64,000 nt of DNA from Neocallimastix lanati (nom. inval.) (lineage: Eukaryota; Neocallimastigomycota; Neocallimastigomycetes; Neocallimastigales; Neocallimastigaceae). The number at the start of each line of letters is the position of its first letter. Within the stretch, counting starts at the first letter, position 1. The notes below the pieces were generated by a model that was not told the DNA's origin, did no database searches, and saw only the letters and a list, made by a program, of their open reading frames with translations. The DNA lies in contig JACVTC010000029.1 of NCBI GenBank assembly GCA_016946835.1, positions 850,001 through 914,000 on the forward strand. Direction: 5' to 3'. The translations under genes were made by a program, and so were the position numbers. Shown here one piece after another: positions 34,880 through 48,145 of this stretch.

Positions 34880-36659
34880 AGTAAAAATGAAAATTTATTA
34901 ATAATATTAATATGATTAATTGTTTATTATTATATTATATAATAAATTGAATATATTTCAATTTAATTCTTATATTTTTTAAATTTTATTAGTTTTGTTT
35001 TTTTTTTTAAAATATTAAATTTAAAGAAATTTTTTTGTTTTTTATATTTTTTTTTTATGTAAAATTAAATCATAAAAAATTTTTATATATAAATTTAATA
35101 TATATTTTTTCATAAATATTGAAGCACTTCCCTTTAATTTCATTGGCTTTAATTATGAATAATATTTTCCTTAATATTAATGGCCAATATTATTTCAATT
35201 ATAGATTAAAATAAAGTTTTATTTATTAAATAAATTTTTTATTTTTTTTAAAAAAAAAAAAAAAGAACAGTCTAGAGAGAGAATATTTCATAAATTCCAT
35301 AAAATAATTTTTGTTAATTATCATGTTTTTTTTTTTTTTTTTTTTCTTTATACTATTATTTCAAGTATAAAAATAAATTATGAACGAATTAATAGAAGTA
35401 CATATATAATAAATTGTTATATAATTAATAATAATTTAATATTCAAAGTTATTAAAAAATAAAATTTAATATATTATATTATTTAAACTTTTTATTTTAC
35501 TATTATGAATTTAATAATTAAACTTTTATCTTCTAAAAATATCTTATAAGATACTTTTAGAATTATTTAAGAAAAAATTATTTAAGATATTTTAAGTATT
35601 TTAAAATTTTAAAATATTATCAAAATATTTAATACTAAAACTTCGATAATATTTTAAAATAATTTAATAAATTATAATTATATATTATGTAATATTTATT
35701 CCATATTTAACTTATTTATATTTAACTTTTTATTAATTTATATTCAAATCAAATATTGTCATTAATTAAATAATAGAAAAAAGGAATATTCTTAATTTTT
35801 CTTATAAGAATATACTTTTTTTTCTTGAATAATAAATAATAAATAATAAAATAATAAATAATAAATAATAAATAATAAATAATAAATAATAAATAATAAA
35901 TAATAAATAATTAAATAATAAATAATAAATATTAATTAATAAATAATAAATAATAAATAATAAATAATAATATATAACAATATATATATTAATACATGTT
36001 TTGATTTAACTTTTTTTTTTATTTTATGAATAACTAAAAGTCGTTGTTTTAATCACATTGAAAAAAAAAAAATTTTTTTTTTCAATTCTATTAAAAATGA
36101 TGTTTTCCTTTTTTTTTTTTTTTATTTTATTTATTTCATTATATATTTTGTATTTTATATATTTTATATTTTATGTGTTAAGTTTGGTAAAAAGTTTATG
36201 ACTAAAATAAAAAAAAAAAAAAAAAATAGAAATTAAAATTTATATAAACTTTTATATATAATAGTATATAAAATAATAATTATAAAATATGGGTTTTATT
36301 TTTTTATTTATTTATTTATTAATTGATTTATGTATTTATTTATTTTTTAAAAAATGAATATATATTTAGAAAGTCAATTTAATAATAAATGTATATGTGT
36401 TTATTTATAGATAACTATATTTTATAGAAAATTAAATATATATATATGTTCCCTATTTATGATTATATAACATTTACATATATTTTGTAGATGATTTTTC
36501 AATAGATACTGAATATTGCAATCTAGTATTTATATACATATTTTAATCTATAATTTAATATCATTAGTAAGATAAAAATTAGTAGGGTAATAGTTATTGA
36601 GTTAAGAATAAAGAGCAGATGAAAACTTTTTTATGTTGATCCCATTTTAAAAATAAGTT

Positions 36660-36700
<41 letters not shown>

Positions 36701-37682
36701 AAAAAAAGCAAGACTGGACTTGGTCATTGACATCGCTTAAATAGTGTTGTTACTAACGCAATTTGTTTTTGTGTAAGATCAAGCGATTGATTAATTTTAT
36801 TATCTTTCTCTCTCTATATATATGTCAAAAAAGAGTTTGTTTTCTTTATTTCATAAATTCTTTTCTTTTTTTATAAGACATAAAAGATTTCTAAGTAACA
36901 AATATTTCTACTTCATAAATTATTCATTGGTGGGAACCTCAAGATAGAAAAGTGGATGAAATGTATTTACCAAAAACCTAAGACCTTTTTCATTAAGATG
37001 AGAACTTATTTATTTATTTATTTATTATTATTATTTTGAGAATTAGGACGGTATGGAATATGGACACTAAATTAAATTTAGGATATAGTTTATATATACA
37101 TATTTTCATATTTAATTTAATTAATTAGTTTTTCCTAAAAACTATAAAAAAAAAAAAAAAAAAAACTATATATTTATATTTAATTTAATAAATTAGTTTT
37201 TTTTGTAAAATCTGTGAAAAAATTATGTTTGCATATAATTTATATTATTTTTATACAATAAGTAGAATTAAAAAAGCTATTTTCTTCAATTTGATATACA
37301 TTTTTTTATAATTAATAATAATAATTCAAATAAGCTACAAAATGTTTTAATATTAACAAACTATTATTATTTATTTATTCCTCAATAAGATAAAGATGAA
37401 ACATTATATAAATATTATATGCCCCAAAAAAATAAATAAATTATAAAAATTAAAATAAAAAGAAAAAAAATATTATAAAGATATTATATATTAGAAATAA
37501 AAATAAAAAAAAAAAATTCTTTTTTTTTTAATATTAATAAATTTAGAAATTGTTGAATTATGAATTATAAAAGTTTTTCAATGAATATGAATATGTTAAT
37601 GCTTTTTTATTTTATACATTTCGTACATTTTATGATTATATATGAAAATTTTATTTATCTATCTATCTATTTATTTATCTAT

Positions 37683-37713
<31 letters not shown>

Positions 37714-38591
37714 TTATTATTTTTTAAATTATTTTTAATTTATTGTTTATTTAAAATTTTAAAAATTTATGATTATTGTAAAAAGATTAAAATTAAGTTT
37801 TTATGATTATACCTTTTTTTTTTTTTTTTTTTTTTTTTTCAAATTTTTTTCTTTCTTTTAAAAAATATATATATATATAGTTCATAAATAATTAAAAATA
37901 TAAACATTTTAAATTATTAAAGAAATTTATATTATTGTAATGCATGTTATTTTTTTTATTATTATATAATTATAATTATATATAAAATAGTTATATAATA
38001 CTTTTTATATAAAATATAATTTAAAATTTAAAAATGGATTCAATTCAGAACTTTAATAAAATATTTAAATTATATTTTCTAATATAAATTTATATATTTA
38101 TTTGTATATATATTTATATATATATATTTATTCATTTAATATTTTTATAATTTTTTACTTGTCATTTAAAAAACTATTTATTAATAATTTTTTTTAAGGT
38201 TTTTATCTTAAAAATTTATAATTTTTTAATCTGTATTTTACTATATTCTTCTTTATTTTAGTTTATTTTATAATTTTATTTTATTGTTTTATTTTATCTT
38301 TTAATTAATATTTTTATTTTTTCAGTTATTTTATTTTATTTTTATCATTTTTTTTTTTTTCTTTTCATTTAATATAATATAATGAAATCATATATCAATT
38401 ATAAAATTAATTGGTATATTCAAAATTAATAATAGAGAATTAACAAATTAATAAAATAACAAAATTACAAAATAATTATTATTTCTATAACTATACTTAA
38501 AATTATCGAATCAATATAATAAACCAAAAAAAAAAAAAATAAATAAAAAAAATAAAAAAAAATAAAAAAATAAATTATAAAATAAAAAAAA
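34880..38591. other. Intergenic AT-rich DNA
   Basis: (AATAAT)n block at about 35825-35985, poly(T) and poly(A) runs, TTTA arrays near 37650-37720. A short mixed-composition stretch at 36700-36990 (AAGACTGGACTTGGTCATTG and following) matches nothing I recognise. No coding frames. The promoter of gene B must lie at the right end but shows no clear element. Confidence 0.6.
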
Positions 38592-41500
38592 ATGAAAAAG
38601 AGGTAAGCATTGATATATTAAAATAATAAAAAAATATATAAATATAAAAAAAAAAAAAATTTTAAAGTATTATGCTCAAATCAATTGAATAGATATTCAT
38701 GATATTCTATTATAAAAAAAAAAATACATTATAGTAGAAAGGAAATTTTTACTATATTAATAAATATAATATTTATTAATATAGTAGTTGCTAATAATCT
38801 ACATAGTAGAAGTGTAGAATCGGAATCGGATGAAAAGTATATTATGAGTAATGGTGAAATGATTATAGGAATTGAATATAATAAACCTCCAATGACATAT
38901 TATGATAATAGTAGTGATTTGACTGGTTTCGATATTGAATTTGCTGAAGCTATTTGTTCTAAACTCGGTGTTGATATTATATTTAAGGAAATTTCATGGG
39001 ATATGAAGGAAACTGAATTAGAAACAAAAAATGTTGATTGTGTATGGAGTGCATTTACAATTACTGAGACACGTCTTCAGTCTTTTGAATTTACTCGTCC
39101 TTATTTACATAATAAACAAGTTGTTGTTATCAGAAGGTCAGATGTTTCTAAATTTACAGATACAAAAAGTCTTTCTGGAGCAAAAATGTCAGCAGCAGTT
39201 GCAACAACTGGTGAAGAAGCACTTCTTGGTGACCCATATCTCTCACAATCAGATTATACTGAATCATCTACACAGAAAGATGCATTAGATATCCTCAAAA
39301 AAGGATTATGTGATGCTATTGTAATCGACTATACATTTGCAAAATTTTATATAACTAATGATGAATCTGAATTGATGGTAATTGAGAACATTAACCTTCA
39401 AGAAGAACAATATGGTGTTGGATTTCGTCACGGCTCTGATATGACTCAGAAAATCAATAATTTATTCTTGAATATGATTTTGGACGGTTCACTTACTACT
39501 CTTTCAGAAAAATATAATATATATGATCTTTACTCCCCAATCATTTTAACAGATTATGATTACATAATGAATAAAGGCAAAATGATTGTTGGTTTCCAAG
39601 AAAATTTACCACCAATGAATTATTATGATCAAAATGGACAATTGGTTGGTATAGATGTAGATTTTGCTAAAGCAGTATGTGAAGAGCTCGGTATAGATAT
39701 AGAATTCAAAGTTATAGTTTGGGATGATAAAGAAATTGATTTAAAAAATCGACGAATTGATTGTATCTGGAGTGCTTTAACGGTTACAGATGAACGTCGA
39801 GAGATTATGAAATTTTCTCGTGTCTATATGAGTAATACTCAGGTCATTATGATCAGAAAATCTGATGCTGCTAAATTTACTACCCTGGAGGATTTTGTTG
39901 ATTCAACAATGTCTTCTGCAGTTGGATCTGTGGGAGAGAATGTAATTAAAAATGATCAATACCTTTCAAAAGCAAATTTTATAAATTCTTCTTCATCGGA
40001 TGAATCAATTGTAATTTTGAATAACGGGGATGTTGATGCCATCGTTATTGATTATACAATAGCATTAGGTAGTATAGCCAATGGCTTCCCAAATTTAATG
40101 ATTGTTGAAGGTATCAATTTTGGTGAGGAGGTATATGCAGTTGGCTTCCGTTACGGCTCAGATATGACAATTAGACTTAATGAAATAATTAATAGTATGA
40201 TTTCTGATGGTAGACTTGAATCACTTGCTAATAAATACAATCTGGCCGATCTTTACAACGCAGCTGTAAAAGACGATGGAAAATCAGATATGAATTATAT
40301 TATGTCGAAAGGGGAACTGGTAGTAGGAATTGAAGATAATTCATCTATAATGTCTTACTATAATGATAATGGTAAATTGATAGGGTTTGATATTGAATTT
40401 GCTACCACTGTTTGCTCCAGACTCGGTATTTATGTAATATTCAAAAATATTGATTGGGACAAGAAGGAAACCGAATTAAATGACAGAAATATTGACTGCT
40501 TATGGAATTCACTTACAGTTACTGAGGAGAACCATGACAATTTTGAATTCAGTATTGGTTATTTAATTAACAGACAAGTAGTTGTTATCAGAAAATCTGA
40601 TGAATCAAAATATATAAATCTAGAAAGTTTATCTGGAGTAAAAATGTCTGCAGGACATTCAACAATCGGTGAAGAATTATTCAACACTGATCCGTATCTT
40701 TCAAAAGCAAAGTATACAGCATCTTCTTCACAAAATGAGGCAATAGTTGCTCTTAAAAACAAAATAGTTGATGCAATTGTTATTGACTATACTTTAGCCC
40801 AAGGATATATAAAAAGGAGTAATTCTGATTTGATGATCGTTGAAGGAATCAGTCTTAAAGAAGAACCATATAGAATAGGTTTTCGTGCTGGTTCAGATAT
40901 GGCTAAAAAAATTAATAATGTGATTTTAGATATGATTATAGATGATACGCTTTCTACTATTGCAAAGACATATGATTTAATTGATTTTTATACACCATTA
41001 AAAATAACTGATGCTGATTATATAATTAGAAATGGAAAAATGATTATTGCCTATGATGGAGAATTTCCACCAATGAACTATTATGATAATAATGGTAAAA
41101 TGATTGGTTTCGATGTAGAGCTTGCTAATGCAATATGCAATGGTCTTGGAATTGAAGTAGAATTTAAGTTAATTAACTGGGATGAAAAGGAATATGAATT
41201 AAAGAATCGAAATGTTGACTGTATTTTGAATGGCTTAACAATTTCCGATGAACGTCGTTCAGTTATGAAATTCTCTCGTGTCTATATGAAATATAGACCT
41301 GTGATTATCATTAGAAAATCGGATGTTCTTATCTATCATGATATAGAAAGTCTCTCCACAGGAAAAATTTCCGCTGAGCATGATACACCAGAAGAGAATT
41401 CAATTAAAGATAACGTATATCTTTCAAAAGCAGAATACATTCCATCATCCACTCAAATCAACGCAATCATTGGTTTACGAAATAAAGATTTTGATGCAGT

Positions 41501-43250
41501 TATTATCGATTCAACGAGCGCCATTGGCTACATTAATAATGGTTACTCTGATTTAATGATTTTTAGTGAAATTGAAGATGAAGAAGAGAAGTCGTATGGT
41601 ATAGGCTTCCGTCTCAAATCAAATATGACAGTAAGGGTCAACGAATTGATTAATGAAATGATTAATGATGGTACTCTTGAATTAATTGCTAAAAAATACG
41701 GTCTTCTTGATCATTATAAATCAGCCATAAAAAAAAATGAAGATTCAGAATTAGATGACATTATGTCGGAAGGCGAATTGATCATAGGTATTAATGTTAG
41801 TGGAGCACCCATGTCCTATTATAATGAATATGATGAATTGACCGGTTTTGATACTGAATTTGCTAAGCTTGTTTGCTCCAAACTCGGTATTGATGCTGTA
41901 TTCAAGATAATTGAATGGAGCAAGAAGGAAGAAGAATTAAATAACAAAAATATTGATTGTGTTTGGAATGCATTTACAGTTACACCGGAACGCCGAAATT
42001 ATTTTGAATTTACTAATCCCTATTTAAGTAATAGACAAGCTGTTGTTATCCGAATTTCTGATGCTTCGAAATTTAATGATAAGAAAAGCCTTTCTGAAGT
42101 GAAACTGACAGCTGTATTAGGGACATCTAGTGAACAAGTAGTTAAAGAGGAATTAAATATTTCAGAAGAAAAATACACTTCATCATCTACATATGAAGAA
42201 GCAATAAGTGGCTTAAAAAACAAAAATTTTGATGCCTTGATTATTGACTTTTCAGTAGCAAAAGGTGTTGTAGCTATTAATAGTGATCTAATGATTGCAG
42301 ATAAAATCATACTTCACGAGGAACAATATGCTATTGGTTTTCGTATTAATTCAGACATTACTGAAAAAGTCAATAGTATAATGTTAGATATGATATTGGA
42401 TAATACTTTAGATACACTTGCAGAAAAGTATGATTTAGTTGATCTTTTTGAACCAGTAAAAATAACTGATGCCAGTTATATCATGAATAACGGCAAAATG
42501 ATTATTGGTTTTGATGGAACTCTGGCACCAATGGCTTACTATGATGATAATCATCAATTGACGGGATTCGATATAGATTTTGCCAAAGTCGTATGCAAAG
42601 AACTTGGTATTTCTGCAGAATTCAAACCCATTGAATGGACTGAGAAGGAAGGTGACCTAAAAAATCGAGATATTGATTGTATCTGGAGTGGGCTTAGTGT
42701 TACCGAAAAAAGACGTGAAATCATGAAATTTTCTCGTGTTTATATGAACAATAGGCAAGCAGTGGTGATTAGAAAATCAAATATTATAAGATTTTATACT
42801 TTAGAAAGTTTATCTGAAAAAAGACTTACCACTAAAACAGGAACATTGGGTGAATCAGCAATTAAAACATTCCTTCCAAATGCAATATTTAAAGGATTCT
42901 ATTCATTAGATGATGCATTTATTGCACTACAAAAAGGGGAAGCTGATGCTCTTGTTATAGACTATACAATGGCTAAAGATAAAATAAACAATGGTTTTTC
43001 TGACTTAATGATTCTTGAGTCCATTAAATTAATGGATGATCAGTATGCTATAGGATTCCGTCATGGATCAGATATGTCAAAAAAAGTTAATGAAGTAATA
43101 AAACAGATGATATCGGATGGTAGACTTAATGAAATTGCGGAAAAATATGATCTATTGAATCTTTATATGAATAAAAAAAAAGTATCAAATGTTACAATAA
43201 TAGCATTTATACTTATGATATTATATACTTTACTCCTTTTACTATTATAA
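38592..43250 (+). CDS. Gene B: secreted six-domain family-3 solute-binding protein, GPI-anchor-like tail
   Basis: Model: exon 1 at 38592-38602 (ATGAAAAAGAG), intron 38603-38734, exon 2 at 38735-43250; 1,508 residues. As in gene A, exon 2 has no upstream in-frame ATG before the first domain, and the 11-nt exon supplies MKKSRKEIFTILINIIF as signal peptide. The six domains start at the same residues as in gene A (41, 282, 527, 768, 1014, 1254), with no net length change between starts. Odd domains read KGE-M/L...CS(K/R)LG; even domains read NGKM...C-x-x-LG and FSRVYM. The ligand-binding arginine is present in domains 1, 2, 4, 5 and 6 and missing in domain 3 (EENHDNFEFS). The tail KKVSNVTIIAFILMILYTLL ends the protein without a cytoplasmic part. 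Domains 5 and 6 keep intact binding motifs. The ligand is unknown. Confidence 0.9.
38603..38734 (+). other. Intron 1 of gene B (132 nt)
   Basis: Donor AG|GTAAGC and acceptor ACATTATAG|TAGAAAGG match gene A's intron in position and phase. An ATG at 38699 inside the intron lies where gene D starts its protein, but here it is out of frame with exon 2. Confidence 0.8.
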
Positions 43251-43281
43251 ATAAGATAATTATTAATGATAGAAAGCTATT

Positions 43282-43336
43282 AACAATACAAACAAAGATT
43301 GAATTTAATTTCAATAAATTCATTTCAATAGTTATT
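43282..43336 (+). other. Conserved 3' untranslated block of gene B
   Basis: AACAATACAAACAAAGATTG followed by AATTTAATTTCAATAAATTC aligns with the identical 55-nt blocks of genes C and D. It contains AATAAA. Confidence 0.6.
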
Positions 43337-43819
43337 CACTTTGATATATATATTTCACTTTTATTTAATGTTAATAATATATTTTATATGAATACCTCTT
43401 CACTAAAAATTAGCAATTATTACACCTTTTTTAAAACTCTTTTTCATACATATCTTAAAATATACCCAGATTATTTATACCTTAATAAATACTTATTCTA
43501 TCAATAAAAAATTTATAAATTCTAGGATTCTATTATTTATTAGGAAATATATATATAATACTATTATAAAAAATTTTCTTTTACATGCTTATTCAAATAA
43601 AACTTTTTTATTTGTAATTAAAGATAGTTAAATAAAACTATATTATAGAAATTTCTGTTCTTTTCAGGGATATATTAATAAAAAAAATAATATATAAATG
43701 AAGATGTAAATAAATAAATAACGTAAAATTATATAAAACTAGAAACTATCTATATATATATATATATATTAAAATATATAAATTTATAAAATATAATATG
43801 TTTCAAATTTATATTAAAC

Positions 43820-43863
<44 letters not shown>

Positions 43864-45107
43864 TAATACGTTTAACATATTTTAAATTTAAATATTTTAA
43901 AAATAATTAAAATTTACCATTAATATTAGCATAATTTTATAAATATAAAATAACAAAATAATATATTTTAAATGAAAAAATAAATAAATAAACAATAAAA
44001 AAAAAAAAAAAAAAAAAAAGCATTTATTAGTAAATTTTTATTCATATATTAATATAATCTACTCAATTTTAAAATTTATTTTAAACTAATAATTAATACT
44101 TTATTCATACCCATATTATTATTAATAATTTTATTTAATAAGTGATAAGTGTACTTCTTTAATAATGTTGAAAGATAAATTATACATAATATATATATGT
44201 AATTTGTTTAATTATTCATTTAATTAAAATATAATTGATATACACTTAATTATTATTAAAAATATATTTAAATAAATATTTCATATACATTTAATTCATT
44301 TAATTTAATATTTCTAAAAAAAAAAAATTGCATATTAAAATACCAAATAATATTGATTTAGTTTAGAGCTAAAATTAAATACCTAAATATTCTTTTCTTT
44401 TAAAGTTTTACAGAAAAAAATTTATGAAATATACATATTTAACTTTTTAAAAATTATATAGAAAAATTATTATTGATTTCGTTTTGATGTTATTGTTATT
44501 ATTTAAAGAATTTATGTTAAATATTCAAACTTCAGCATATTTTAAAATTTTTACATTATATATTGATAATTTATAATATATGTGATTTTTAATAATGTAA
44601 ATTTATTATTTATAGACTAAATAAAAAGTTAACAAAGAAGCTCAACTATTAATGCTAAATAATGTACGAAAATATTTTTAATATAAACTTTATTTAATAG
44701 AAAATTTTATTATTTTAATTTGATGAAAGGAATTTTAGTTTGAAAATCAAACAAATATTATGATAATACATTATAATTGTGTATGGTTTAAAAAATTTTT
44801 TTAAAGTTTTTTTAAACTTTATTTATAATATAGTTTATAAAATTTTTTAAATTTTTTTCAAAACTTTACAAACTTATAATTTATTATCATGGTATTGACA
44901 GATATAATTAACTATAAAAAAAAAAAATAAAGTATTAAGATATTAAAACAATACATATATATATATATATATATATTTAATTTTATGAATTAAAAATTGT
45001 ATTTATAATACTTTTTTAAAGAAATATTATACGTTTAAAGTTTAAAATATACTAGATTAATATATAAAACAATTATATCAAAAAATGTTGTAAAATATTT
45101 TTCATAT
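43337..45107. other. Intergenic AT-rich DNA
   Basis: Poly(A) run at about 43820-43860 and (AT)n tracts. No genes. The segment between gene B and the decayed copy shows no other recognisable element. Confidence 0.6.
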
Positions 45108-46320
45108 ATGAAAAGAAGAAACAGAATCAAGTATAGAATTATGAATGAAATGATCATAGAATTTGAAAATGATAAATTACCCTATGTTCTATTTTTTGGT
45201 GATGATGATCTTTCAGAAAAAAATAATTTATATGAACTTTATTCTTCAATAATCGTGAATGTGAAAAGCTCGGTATAGATGGTAGAATTTAAAATTACAC
45301 TTCGAGATGAAAAAAAAAAAATATTTAAATTATTGAAAAATTGATTGCTATATGGAGCACTTTAGCAGTTATAGAGGAATGACAAGAGATTGTGAAATTT
45401 ATATGAGTAATACACAAATAATTATGATCAGAAAATTTGATGCTTCTAAATATACTAATTTTGAAGGTTTTTACGAAACAACATTCTCTGCTAAAACTAT
45501 ATCAATAGGTGAGAATACAATTAAAAAACATTCATATTCTTATCTTTCAAATACAAATTAAAAAAAGTCTTTTTCAAAGGTTTCAAAGGAAGAATTAATT
45601 TTAATTTTAGATAAGGGAAATATTGATGTCATTGTTATTGATTATACATTATCTCTAAGTTATATAGCTAGTGGTTACCTTGATTTGTTGTTGAAGGAAT
45701 AAACTTTGATGATGAAGTATATGCAGTTAGTTTCCATTACGGATCAGATATCAGTAAAGATTAATGAAATAATTGATAATATGATTACTAATAATAGAAT
45801 TAAATCACTGGCTAAGAAATACAATCTAAACTATCTTTATAACATAGAAGTAAAAACTAATAAAAAATCAGACATAAGTTATATTATGTCCAAAGGAGAA
45901 CAAATAATAGGAATTGAAGATAATTCACCACCTTTTATGATGATAAATGGTAAAAAAATAGGTTTTAATATTAAATTTACTACAAAAATTTACTCCAGAC
46001 TCGATATTTATATGATATTTAAAAATATTGATTTGGATAAAAAGGAAACTGAATTAAATGATAAAAATTCAAAGAACTTGAAATTTATTCAGAATTCAAA
46101 CAAGTTGATTGGGCTGAGAAAAAAAGAGAATTAAAGAATCGAATTAGTGAAATTTTCTTATATTTAAATGAACAATAAATAAGTTTTTGTGATCCGAAAA
46201 TCCTTCATCATTGAATTAAAATACTTTAGAAAGTCTTTTAAAAGCAATACTTTCCTCTAAAATCGGAATATTAAGTGAATAAGCACTTAAGACATATCTT
46301 CAAAATACAAAATATTAAAG
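45108..46320 (+). pseudogene. Decayed, internally deleted member of the six-domain binding-protein family
   Basis: The order of homologous pieces is: start of domain 1 (MNEMIIEFENDKLP, about 45141), end of domain 1 (DLSEKNNLYELYSS, about 45211), domain 2 from its first helix on (about 45262-45850, several frames), linker and start of domain 3 (MSKGEQIIGIEDNSPP, about 45886), then a jump into domain 6 (EFKQVDWAEKKRELK-like, about 46090-46320). Most of domain 1, the front of domain 2, and everything from mid-domain 3 through domain 5 are missing. Multiple stops and frame changes make it a clear pseudogene. It is closest by eye to genes B and C, between which it lies. Confidence 0.88.
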
Positions 46321-48102
46321 ATTTATTCAATTTTAATTTCATCTTTATTAATATAATTTATTCATCTCATATAAACAAAATATTCATCTAAATCAAAGAA
46401 TTAAATGTAAAATCATACAATGGATTATTAATTAAAATAATATATATTATATAATATAAACTACATAATTTTTTATTTGTATTTATAGAAAATGAAATTT
46501 TAATAATTAAAAGTAAATTTATTTATAAATTTATCTAATTTACATTTATTCATACACTCATTTATAATTAAAATTTATTTAAATTAATATTATCAATTCA
46601 AATAATTTAAAATGTATGGGAAATACATTTAATTATTAATTTTTTTTTTTTTTTAAAAAAAAAAAATTAATCTAAACTCCAATATAATAAAGTATTAAGT
46701 TTTTTAAAATTAAAATGATAATAAATTTTAAATTTTAACTTTTTATTTATTTATTTATTCATTTATTTATTTATTTAGAAAAAAATTCTTCACTTATATT
46801 TAAAAATAAAAGATAAAAAATAAAGATTTAATAAATTACGATTAATTTATTTCATATATTAGTCAATACTCATTTTTTGTTTTTATTTTTTTTTTATGAT
46901 ATATATATTACATACTTTAAATTTTAATATATATATTATATATAAATATTAATAATATTTTATATTTAATATTCTTTGTAGATGAATGTATTATATATAT
47001 ATTTTAAGAGAATTAAAAATATGTGGATGGAATTAAAATGTAGATTATAATATATATATATATATATTAGGTAAACTTTTATTAAAAAATAAAAATGTTT
47101 AAGAAATAAAAAGTTATATTTATTTACTTTTTATTATACTTCTATAGAAATTTCATCTTCCTATTTTGTTTCTATTATTTTTATTATATATTTATCAATA
47201 TATAAAATTAAATTACATATTTAAAGAAATTATTTCCAAACTAAAGACTAGAAAAAATGATGTTTATATAATTAAAATTTTTTTTGGAATATAGTTTAAA
47301 TAATATTAATTCTATCATTTTAATCTTCACATCATTTTTCCTTTAGAAATTTGTTTGTCTTTTGACCTTCTAATCGTTTTCAAGATAGAATTATTTCAAA
47401 ATTATTATTCCCATAAGATTAGAAATAGCTTTTTCTTTTTTCTTTTTCAATTATTTTATTTATAATTTTAACCTTTTTTTTAAAGTATTAATTGTAATAT
47501 ATTTTATAAAAGAAGATAATAAAAAAATTTTTGATTAAATTAATAATCAATATAATTAATTATAGACATCAATTGTATACACATATACACTTTTCATATA
47601 ATTTTTAAAGTTTAAATTTTTTTTTTTTTTTATTTAAAATTTTATTTTTTTTTAAATTTTATTTTATTTTTTATTTTATTTTTTTTTTTTTTAATTCATA
47701 TAGTTTCACTTTTTTTTTTTTTTTTACGATATATTGCCTTAGCTTAGCTAATTTAATTTTAACTTTATTTTTATATTATATACTATTTTTTTATATTTTG
47801 ATTATTTTATTTTTTGATCTTTTGATTATTTTATTTATCTTTATGATATATCGAATTAACTTATTTTATTTTTTTTTATTTTCATGTTAATTTTAATATA
47901 TTTTATTATATTAATCTAAATCATTTAAAAAATTAATATTATTAATATTACTATTTTTTATTTTCAATATAAATAAAATATATAATATATATTTAAATTA
48001 ATTATTATGTCTATTACAATAATATAATTGAAAAATCATTATAATTAATAAAAATAAATATATAAATATATAAATAAATAAATAAAAAAAAAAAAAAAAG
48101 AA
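46321..48102. other. Intergenic AT-rich DNA
   Basis: No coding frames. Contains TTTA arrays (about 46741-46780), (AT)n tracts and poly(T). Position 47330-47420 is slightly more mixed but unrecognised. Confidence 0.6.
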
Positions 48103-48113
48103 ATAAAGAAAAG
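48103..48113 (+). other. Relic of the 11-nt first exon upstream of gene C
   Basis: ATAAAGAAAAG followed by AAATTTATT aligns with ATGAAGAAAAG|GTAAGCTTT of gene A. The start ATG has become ATA and the GT donor is lost. At the acceptor position gene C has ATATTATAA where gene A has ATATTATAG. This fits loss of the intron signals with a new start at 48146. Confidence 0.5.
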
Positions 48114-48145
48114 AAATTTATTATTCATATAAAATAGTATTCATA

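Noticed and set aside
38699-38701. ATG at 38699 as the start of gene B
   Set aside because: Its product would resemble gene D's N-terminus, but it is out of frame with the domains and would need a base change in an A-run. The spliced model needs no change.
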